Below, piece after piece: positions 12,957 to 23,000 of a DNA stretch of 64,000 nucleotides. The first letter of the stretch is position 1. Each line of letters starts with the position of its first letter. A program made the translations under genes and the position numbers. Origin of the DNA: Salminus brasiliensis (lineage: Eukaryota > Chordata > Actinopteri > Characiformes > Bryconidae). The DNA lies in the NCBI RefSeq assembly GCF_030463535.1, contig NC_132878.1, forward strand, positions 24,061,925 through 24,125,924, read 5' to 3'. Under the pieces are notes generated by a model. It searched no databases. It had not been told where the DNA came from and was given only the letters and a program-made list of their open reading frames with translations.

Positions 12957-13153
12957 CTTTGCTCTTCTTCACTGCGACATTTCGCTGATTTAGGTGAAAT
13001 ATGTCCACATTTTAAAGCAGCTCATATCAGCTTCTTATCCTCTAACAGTCTGATCATAATAGGAGGAGCGAGTTTCAGCCTTTAATCCACAAATCTTCTA
13101 AACGTCTCTCCAGTTTCTCCTCCAGACCGGAAGCAGATCTACTTTCACGTTCC
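12957..13153 (-). promoter_or_regulatory. Gene 1 5' UTR exon and promoter with damaged ISRE
   Basis: On the minus strand this is the counterpart of 16413-16608, ending in GCAAAG|GTAAGA. Upstream the sequence reads GGAACGTGAAAGT (13153-13141). Compared with gene 2 about 10 nt are missing, removing one GAAA half of the ISRE-like motif and leaving one GAAAGT half-site. The UTR exon is spliced to 12628, where TGTTGTATTAGAG begins just 5' of the ATG at 12592. An in-frame TGA near the end of the UTR exon rules out an upstream coding extension. Confidence 0.65.
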
Positions 13154-13170
13154 GTCGCTGCTGCTGAGCG

Positions 13171-16100
13171 CCAGTCTGGGTCGGGACAGCTAGGTGCGTG
13201 TTTTGCCTCACCTCGTTTTCACAAGCAGCGCCATAAACTCTCTGAAACTACATGTTCTAAGCAGAGAGCAGACTAAGATCATTAGATTTGCTCTCAGTTC
13301 TTGATGTTTTCATTTCGCCGAGTACTTTAATCAACACGGCCGGAATCACTGCAGCGGGCGCGCGAGACGACAAGGAGCCGTCTAAAAAGAGCGGGCATTG
13401 TATAAAAACATGGATCACTTACAGACAGAAGGAGACTGTTAGTGTTAGTTATGAAGACTTGAAGCCCACTGAACAACAGAGATGATATAAATCAATCAAT
13501 AACTAATAACTAATAACTTTTCATTTATTTTAAAGGGTGGATATTTGTAGCATTTAAAACGAATATGATCAAAGCCAATCAGAGCCAATCACACTAATAA
13601 ATTAGGGCAGATGTTGATATTCATTTCGAAAACAAAAGAAGCAGACCTGCTCAATGTGGAGGATGATAATGCTGTTCTGTAAAACATTTTTGACCACCCC
13701 TACCTAATGATGGCAGGCAATGATAAGCAGCCTCTGGGTGAGTGAAGGACACATCCATCAGATTGTGAAACAAGAACACAACTAGACTAGATCTGTTCAC
13801 ATCAGCCTGCACTCTAAAACATAAAGCTTCACAGCTGGAGAACTGCTTCTGTTTACTACTGTGAAAGCAGAGAGCGAGAGGAAGATGATGGAGAGCAAGC
13901 AGTATGGCAGCAAACTGCAGTTCATAGAGGAGAGACGGACTGCTTTGGAAACCAAACTCAACTGCTGTCCCAGCGTAGAGGAGAATGCTAGGAAAAGTCT
14001 GAAAATCACGGTCAGAATATATGTAAGAGTCAGTGCACTTTCTGTTCAGTGCTCTTTTCTTTGTACTTAAAAAAGGTAAACTGATGATGTGCTTCTGAAT
14101 CTGGATCCTCTCTACTCCGACGCCTCTCCTTTATTCTTTTGCCGCAGTGTGTTTGAGTGAGTTCTGCCAGTCCTTATCTACCCGTTTCTGCTGGATCTTA
14201 AAGATAAATCTGTTGTTCAGCCTCCAACTTTGTGTAGACAAGATTACTGTCGACCGCAAATTCGTTAAATCTCACACCCAGGTAAAACTACCATGTTTAA
14301 TCTACATATCTTCCAATTTTCTACTCAAGGGCATCTTTACATAGCTGGACAACAGAGATTAATATTGATTAAAATTACCAATCAGTTTCACTAGTTCAGT
14401 GGAGTAAAATCAGTTCAGCCTGTAGGGAGGAATGCTGGAGCTTTCAGTGCTCTGAGAAGCATTTGCTGTTTTCCAGTAAAGTTTTTATATCAAAGAAAAA
14501 AGTAAATCTGTATTTTATTGTGTTAGAAATGAGTAAGCTGGTCTGTTTTTCATTCTGAAATGAGATGTGTGTGGAAACACACACACATCAGTGCACATAT
14601 ATACATCTTAATAAATGATCAAATAGCATTTCCTGTGTGTTTAAATACTATTCTGGGCTTAATTTGGTTGGTTTTTGGTAAAAATGTCAGAAAGACATGG
14701 TCTCGAATTGTCCCGACATCTTGTCAAGAGCAGTATAACCTGTTTGAGCTGGCCAGGCTGTTTTATTAGCAAGCTTTGGATCTCTTTGCAGCAGCAGTCT
14801 AGTACCTGATGCAGCTGTCTGCAGAGCTACACAGAACCAATTCTGAGTAAACATGCTTTAAGGTCTTCTGAGTGCTGTTGTCCATTTGACTTTTGGGAGT
14901 GTGTCCTCTTGAGTTTGGTTTGTGAAGAAAAGCTGTCTGACTAGACAAGTCTGGGATAAACTGACAGTGGTGTCCACAAGACCTAAGAAGCAGCTCACCT
15001 TCCTCTTTGTTCTAGGTGCTTGGCACGCTGCTTCTACTTTGTCCACTTGGGAATGTACAACACCACAAACAGATGCACAGTAATTATTCTGCAGCGGTAA
15101 AGTTTATTTTTCTTCATGTATTAATATGTATTACTTGTAGCTGAACTCTGAAATGCATACTGACCACCTGAGTGGACACATGAATAATTCTCAAACATTA
15201 AGATTTAAACTACATAAAAAGAGGATTTATCAGCCTGAAAGGAGAATAAAAACATTCATCCTGATCATTTCTGCATGAAAGGGTTGATTGATTACAGACA
15301 CATATTTGTAAATATCAAATCTGACCTATTATTATTTTTAATCGCTCCTCCAGACTTGTTTCTTCTCCAGGTTTATTCCTCCAAACTCGTTCTTCGAGAT
15401 TCTCCAGGCTCATTATAACCACTATCAGCAGCATCATCATCATCATCACTCTCATCATCCCTAGTCATTATTGTTCCCACCTGTGCCTCCTTTGTATCTC
15501 TGCCCTGGAAACAAGGAATTCCTTCTTTGTCCCTGTGCAGACATAGACCCTTTGGTTCAGTGCTCCTTTTTCTGGTCTTGGGTGTCTTACATAGCAGTTC
15601 ATGATTGGGTCCTGTTGTCTGTTCTGTCTCCTGTTCATGTTCATTAGCAGTTTCCGCTTTGTGTTTTTGGTACAGGCGACTGTGTGTAGTTTGTATAGGT
15701 GACTGTACACATTACTGCACAAGAAATTAAAGTAAGCAGGTTCAGTCCATTTAGATGCTTCTACCCTCTTTTGGTCTCTTTGGAATATGTGCTGCAGGAC
15801 TGAGTTCCTCAAACTAAACGCACTTGAATTATTATCAAATTATTAAATATTAAAATAAAAATTAGAATGAGTGTTTATTAAAAACGGACTGCAGTGATGA
15901 TGATGATGATGATGATGACGACTATGATGATGACAAGATATACACAGTCTAAACCAGGAGCAAAAATGGATGTAAATATCATGTAATGAATATCTAATCA
16001 CTGATGCGGGGGGAAGGAGTCAATTAAACAGACTGAGCTGCAGTTCTGAATAAACACTGAGGTAATTTAGGAATTATGAATTTTATTTTTTTACACCTCA

Positions 16101-16400
16101 TTTCTGTAAATATCTGAAAAATCTGAATTATTTCTGTCACATAATTATTATTTATAAAATGTAGAAATGTTTAAACCAACACTACGTTAAATTAATAATA
16201 AATAATAGTAATAATTCATAAATAGCAATAATTAAATTATTATTATTATTATTATTATTATTGATGTTGTTATTGTCATTACAAAATGTATCCTTACTTT
16301 TGTATAATTAATTTTGGGGAGCAGATTGGATTTTAAAAGAGCAACCTTTAAACCAATCTGGCAACCCATGCGGACCCAGACTGGCGCTCAGCAGCAGCGA
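13171..16400. other. Spacer between head-to-head genes 1 and 2
   Basis: About 3.2 kb between two inverted copies of the promoter/5' UTR exon. I see no gene with support. A plus-strand open stretch at 13861-14070 is charged but short and has no recognisable homology or splice context. Part of 15170-15300 recurs inverted at about 54950-55070. An (ATT)n tract lies near 16230-16262 and a GATGAT run near 15896-15925. Confidence 0.55.
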
Positions 16401-16412
16401 CGGAACTGAAGA

Positions 16413-16424
16413 GAAAGTGAAAGT
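16413..16424 (+). promoter_or_regulatory. ISRE-like element at gene 2 promoter
   Basis: GAAAGTGAAAGT matches the GAAANNGAAA core bound by IRF and ISGF3 factors. It lies immediately upstream of the predicted 5' UTR exon. No TATA box is obvious. The same motif at the same place occurs before gene 3, and degraded versions occur at genes 1 and 5. Interferon responsiveness is inferred from motif and position only. Confidence 0.65.
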
Positions 16425-16608
16425 AGATCTGCTTCCGGTCTGGAGGAGAAACTGGAGAGACGTTTAGAAGATTTGTGGATTAAAGGCTGAAACTCGCTCC
16501 TCTTATTATGATCAGACTGTTAGAGGATAAGAAGCTGATATGAGCTGCTTTAAAATGTGGACATATTTCACCTAAATCAGCGAAATGTCGGAGTGAAGAA
16601 GAGCAAAG
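16425..16608 (+). other. Gene 2 non-coding first exon (approximate start)
   Basis: Conserved among genes 1, 2, 3 and 5 and partly in gene 4. It ends GCAAAG|GTAAGA, a strong donor, joining to 17049 (TGTTGTATTAG...). In the frame of the ATG at 17085, the codons back into this exon reach TGA five codons from its end. Translation therefore starts at 17085 and no upstream leader peptide is encoded in this transcript. The transcription start itself cannot be read from sequence. Confidence 0.6.
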
Positions 16609-16693
16609 GTAAGAGCGGTTAGCAGCTAAAGCTAAAGCTAACTTTAGACACCAGCCCGGAGTAACGACTGAGTAAACCACCAGTTAACACCAA

Positions 16694-16694
<1 letters not shown>

Positions 16695-16736
<42 letters not shown>

Positions 16737-16815
16737 CTCTCTCACTCTCTCTCTCTCCCTCTCTCTCTCTCTCTCTCACTCTCTCTCTCTCTCTGTCTCT
16801 CTCTCTCACTCTCAC

Positions 16816-16876
<61 letters not shown>

Positions 16877-16927
16877 CTCTCTCTCTCTGTCTCTCTCACT
16901 CTCTCTCTATCTCTCTCTCACTCTCAC

Positions 16928-16958
<31 letters not shown>

Positions 16959-17048
16959 CTCTCTCTGTCTCTCTCTCTCTATCTCTGTCTCTCTCTCTCT
17001 GTTTCTCTCTCTCACTCTATCTCTGTCTCTCTCTCTCTCTGTCTGTAG
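16695..17048. repeat. (CT)n microsatellite acting as polypyrimidine tract
   Basis: About 350 nt of imperfect CTCT/GTCT repeat running into CTGTCTGTAG, the acceptor of the ATG exon of gene 2. It is the mirror of 12632-12868. Confidence 0.95.
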
Positions 17049-17084
17049 TGTTGTATTAGAGAGGGTCTACAGGAGGAGAGACTG

Positions 17085-20000
17085 ATGGCGGCAGCTTTGA
17101 GCAACAGTGAGTCAAACTTCAGAGATTTATAAATGAATTAATATTTAATATTATTTTCTCACAGATTACAACAGATTTAACTGAAACATCATTAAATAAA
17201 CTGTCTGTATAATGTGTGTGTGTGTGTGTTTGTGTGTGTGTGTTTTTACACAGATGAGTTTAAGCTCATTGGCCCCCGTGGTGAGGAGCGTCAGCCTGGC
17301 TCTGCTGCTACTCTCTCCTGTCATCTGTCTCCTGAACTCAGTGCTGTTACCATGGAGATCAGGTGGTTTAGGGAGATGGACTGTGTTTGTCTCTATAAGA
17401 ACAGACAGGTGACAGAGGGGAGGGGCTACATGGGCAGAGTGAGTCTGTTCACTGAGGAGCTGGAGAGAGGAAACGTCTCCTTACAGATCAGAGACTGCAG
17501 ACGGTCACATACAGGATATTACCTGTGTCAGGTGACCAACGGAGACATAACAAAGGAGTGTACAGTAGTAGTGCGGGAAGGTAAGTATTCCAGACCTCCA
17601 CTCTACATACAAACTGTTCATCATCATGCACAGGTGTTTAGAGGTGGGTTGTGTTCAGATAAAGGAGGGGAAACACAGAGAGTAGATGATATTCATGTGG
17701 AGGGAATTAAGGACAGATTGTGAGTTTCAGTAAAAACAGTCACTGAACACTTTCTCATTCTGTCACAAACGTCCACATCATGATTCCAACGTGTGAAAGT
17801 GAAAAGTGAAGGATTTCTGATTTTACTGCACACACTCAAGACGTCCTGAGACACACTGATGTTGAAGCAAACCCCACAATAAATACCCCACCCTCATTAC
17901 TAATAAACAGAGAAAGACGTCTTACTCATTCAGTGAAATCTGCAGAATGTAGAAAAGCACAGAGGAGCAGTGAGGGGGAGGTAAAACCAGACCAGAACTG
18001 CACCAAACAAGAGCTGCCCTTTTCACAATCACTGCACTGTATCTGTATCTAACATTACACTCTCACCCCACACACTCTCACATTACACTCTCACAACAAT
18101 ATCCATACTCTCACAATCTCACACTCACTATCACACTCTCACAATCAGTGGTTCAACATGAAAAAAGTAATATTGCAGTAATATTCAGTTTCTATTTTAG
18201 TGTTTGTACTGAAGGAGTAAGTAAACTCAGTTAAGAATGTGAGGCTCATTGACATGTTTTAAGAGTTGTTTAAGAAGCTCAAAATAAACAAAAGTGTGAC
18301 AGTTTGTATTGCACTGATATAACAGAGGGCATTCTACATGAATTAGCTTAAAATAGCATTATACTAGTGAGGCACTCACTACCACAGTGCAGCAGTGAAG
18401 GATGGTCAACTACAGTACAGATGAGAAAAGGAGATTTCTGATTAGGAGATCAAGTGTTACTAAATCATTCTTCTATCTCCCAAGTATTTGACTTTAGTTA
18501 GATCTTCTCATGGAGATATATCTAACTCTGTCTTCTCTTCTGTTTTCCCACCCAGCCCCTCCGGTAAGTAAATAACTGCATTGTTTTTTCTCCTATATTC
18601 ATGAGATAAGAAAAGTTTTGAACACAAATGAAACTCCCTTTAACTCAAACTCAAAATTCTCCCTTTATTTGTGCTACACTGTTTCCACCACACACATACA
18701 CTTCCAATAATGTTTTTAATTAGCTGATTAAAACGTGTCAGTTAGTTCCACTTAAATAAAACATCATGACAGTGCAGGTTCAGTTCACTGCTTTCAGTAC
18801 AAATGTGATGATGTCATTAGTTCATTTGTGTTTTACTCACTGATGAATCTGAATTGGTTCATTTTCAGTCAGTCCTTATTTCTACATTTGAACTCAGCAC
18901 AGCTCAAACACACCAATAAACATCTGTAGAATCTGATCCACTGCTTAACACCCAGCTCAGCATTCAGTGAATGTGTCTGTCTGATCAATACAGAGCTTTA
19001 TAGACTTTATTAGAGATGAATAATGATGATGATGATTCTTCATGAACAGTTAATTCCATTTATAAATAAAATGAGCTTTCTCCTCACAGAGCTGTCTAGT
19101 AGAGCTTTACTGAAGACACTTCAGGAATCAATAAACTCTGACTGTGAGGACAGTTATTCCATTACTCAGTGAACAAATCACATTCATCCAGCCATGTCTG
19201 TTTATCTCCAGATGCTCAGAGTATCTTCAGTACTTCATTCAGGAGAACACAGATGGACTCCATAACTCATGTCTTTCCTCTGATCCCAGAGAAGATCTCC
19301 TGCCCCTGTTTCTTCTCAGAGGAGTAACAGTAACAGTAAAACAGCCTTTGTGCTTCATTTAGTTCCAATGAGAGAAAACTCAAACACAAGCCAGTATGAG
19401 TTCATCTGACTGGGAAATGACAGAATCACAGGTGTTGTAATGATGGACAGAAGGTTGTGATGTGTGTAAGGAAGCTCTGAGAGCTGTAAGGAGAAGCAGC
19501 TGGGCTGCAGGGAAGGTGGAAGATGGAATATTGGAAGCAGCTTCAGCAGAACATGGATGTCCTTTAAAACAACACTGATCTCTTTTAATGAGCTTTAGAG
19601 ACACATTAGGATCACTAATGAAGGACACAGGCCTGCAGAACAACAAGAAAACACACACAGCACAACAATTCCACAAAAAACACAGTTCCTAAACCCAACC
19701 ACAGAGTTTTAGAACAAACCCCTCCCGTCTGGATCAGATCCTCCTGAAAAGAAAGTCCTGCAGACAGCTGTATGATCTGATCAGCTGGTTAAACAGCTCA
19801 GTGTAACGATCCACTGATTTAACACATAATTTTCCCAGATTCCCAGCTTTACTCACACTTCCAGTTCCTGATCACATTCATTAACTACAGGAAGATGGTC
19901 ATCATTATTTAGATCTTATTAAAATGTTAGAATTAACTTATGATACCATTCATTAAACCATCTAATCATTTTATTCACTTACACAGAAGAACGTCAGAGA

Positions 20001-23000
20001 AACGCAAAGAGGTGAGTGTAAAAGAGTGTAATTAACTGCTTTGATTTTTGAGGTTTTGATTCTTCATGAAGAAGCTTTTTGTTCTAAAGGCTGAATGTGT
20101 TTATGTGTACCTCAACATCAGCAGTACAGAGAGTTTACTCAGCGCATAATCACAGCAGTGTAGAAAATAATACACTGAAAACTCAAAAGTAATTGGACAG
20201 GAACTAGTATCTTGTTCCAGGAGTTTTGTCATGTCCCATGGAAGCTAAACTGTGGGGTATGTGTGTAGGTCCTCCTGCATTGAATGGGGATGTGATTTCT
20301 GTCAGAGTCGCTGGTCTGATCACTCAGCCAATTCTAGCCATATGTCACTGTTCTCTGTAATTACCACCCTCTGTGGGTGGAAATGCCTTCTATGACGTAT
20401 TCCCGGTACACACACACACAACACTGTGGATAGAGGAATGTTAAATTCCTGCACATCTATGGAAATGGAATGTGTCATCCATCTGAAACCCACCATCAGA
20501 CTTTGCTAAATCTCTGATAATTCACCATGCCTTGTCATGAGCACATTGGCCAGTGTTCAGCATCGCTTACATGATAGCATCTCACAACTTATACAGGTGT
20601 GAGTGTTTCCAAGCCGTCCCCTGAGCTAACTCTTCATGATTTATTTACATATTGCTATGCCATGACTTTTGGCATGTCCGTGTGTTTTTCCTCCATTAAT
20701 TAATATTCTAGTTGTGAAACAGATTAAACTTTTAGTTCAACAGACAGTTTTGTAGCTTTGTGTGTCTGTAACTGTCATTTCCTACATTTCTAGAAGGGTT
20801 GAGGATCTGCTGGAGGTTTACACTTGAAGTGTTTAGCTGAAGATCTTCATGGAGTTGTAGTGAAAGCATTGGGTGACAGTGCAGCAGTGAAGGATGATCA
20901 GCTACAGTGCAGATGAGAAAAGGAGATTTCTGATTAGGAGATCAAGTGTTACTAAATCATTCTTCTATCTCCCAAGTATTTGATTTTAGTTAGATCTTCT
21001 CATGGAGATTTATCTAACTCTGTCTTCTCTTATGTTTTTCTCCACACAGCTTTTCAGGTAAGTAAATACCTGCACTGCCTTTTGGTAAAAACCTGTTTCT
21101 ATTCTTATCACTGGTATTAAATCAAAGTCAAGACATCAATGAAAGCGACGGCGGAAGATGGAATATTGGACGCAGGTTCAGCAGAACATGGATGTCCTTT
21201 AAAACAACACTGATCTCTTTTAATGAGCTTTAGAGACACATTAGGATCACTAATGAAGGACACAGTCCTGCAGGACAACAAGAAAACACACACAGCACAA
21301 CAATTCCACAAACACACACAATTCCTAAACCCAAACACAGAGTTTTAGAACAAACCCCTCCCGTCTGGATCAGATCCTCCTGAAAAGAACGTCCTGCAGA
21401 CATCTGTATGATCTGATCAGCTGGTTAAACAGCTCAGTGTAACGATCCACTGAATTAACACATCATTAGATTCCCAGCTTTACTCACACTTCCAGTTCCT
21501 GATCACATTCATTAACTACAGTCTGAAGATGATCATCATTATTTAGCTCTTATTAATATGATTAACTTATGATACCATTCATTAAACCATCTGATTATTT
21601 CATTCACTTCCACAGGAGGATCTCTGGCCTTGGGCAGGTGAGTGTAAAAAAAAAAAGTGTGTAATGAACTGCTTTGATTTTTGAGGTTTTGATTCTTTAT
21701 GAAGAAGCTTTTTGTTCTAAAGGCTGAATGTGTTTATGTGTACGGTGTGTTTAGAGTTGTGTTCAGCTCAACATCAGCAGTACAGAGTTTACACACACAC
21801 ACACTTCAGCACAGTTTGTGTCACCACAGTTTAGTACACAGAGAGTTTACACACACACAGGTCTGATCTGCAGATAATGAGAGGTAGGACAGTATGTTCT
21901 TCTGAGAGATCTGATCAGAGTTTTCCTCAATCCCAATTTTTCAGACAAATTATCATTCCGCTCTAGAAAATGTGGAACCTTTTAATCTCTTTAGTTTTCA
22001 GTTTAACTTTCACAACTCAGGACTTTCTCTCCTCCAACATCTCAATCATCAGAGAATCAGGATCCAGTAGCTCATTATTATTCTAAAGTGAAGAACAGAA
22101 GAAATAAGAAGATGTAGAAAATAGAAGCAGGATGTTTGGAGATATTTTGAATGATTTTGGAATTTTAAATCTTCTTACTTTGTCTCTGATCAGGGTCTAA
22201 AATTAATGAAGTCTGTGTTGCTCAGGTGAGCTCATTATTCTAAATGAATCTCCCATCTTTAATAAAGTGTATTAATATAGTTGTAAATCTGTAGATAAAT
22301 GTCAGTGTGTGTAAATGTGTTCAGGGCTCATTATTCAGAAGGTTCATAATTTTCTGTCAAGTTTGTTTTCTGTTGATGTCTTTAGTGTCTAGTATTCAGA
22401 AGGAAAGTAGTCAGATCAGCTCTCAGTGCTTCATACTGACACAGCAACATTGATTTGATCAAAGAAGCAGTTATTGATCATATATACATACAGTATGACA
22501 GCATGCAGGAGACCCTCACACTGGTGTATTCTCTTCTACAGTGGGACAGAGAATGGATGGTAGAGGAGAGAATGAAAATGGAGGAATCTGCTGTGCTGAC
22601 CGGTAAGGATGCACATAGATATTTCAGTGTGTGTTTTGAGGTAATTTAATTATTGTTTGTAGTTATAACTGAGTAACTGTACTTTTCTTGGTTTAGTTTA
22701 TGAGGTTTTACTCATTTAGAAATTATACAAATAAACAGCAAAATGATAAAATAGGTTCTATTCCATTATATTGAATCCATTATATGTTTTTTTTTGATCA
22801 TGTGATTCATTTTAATCCAGATTCATTGGAACTGTTTTTCTGATTATTAATTAACAGTCTCAGATGAACATTTGTAAATGTAAAAATGTCATTTTCTGTA
22901 ATGATGTTTAGATGTGGAATCGTTGTGAAATATTAAGAAATTAATGAAAAGAAAATACTTTTTTTATTGGGTGTATGGTGTGTGAGTGTGTGTGTGGTTT

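Noticed and set aside
13861..14070. Charged open frame MKAESERKMMESKQYGSK...
   Set aside because: Short, no repeat in the other unit, no splice context tying it to a gene, no homology I recognise.
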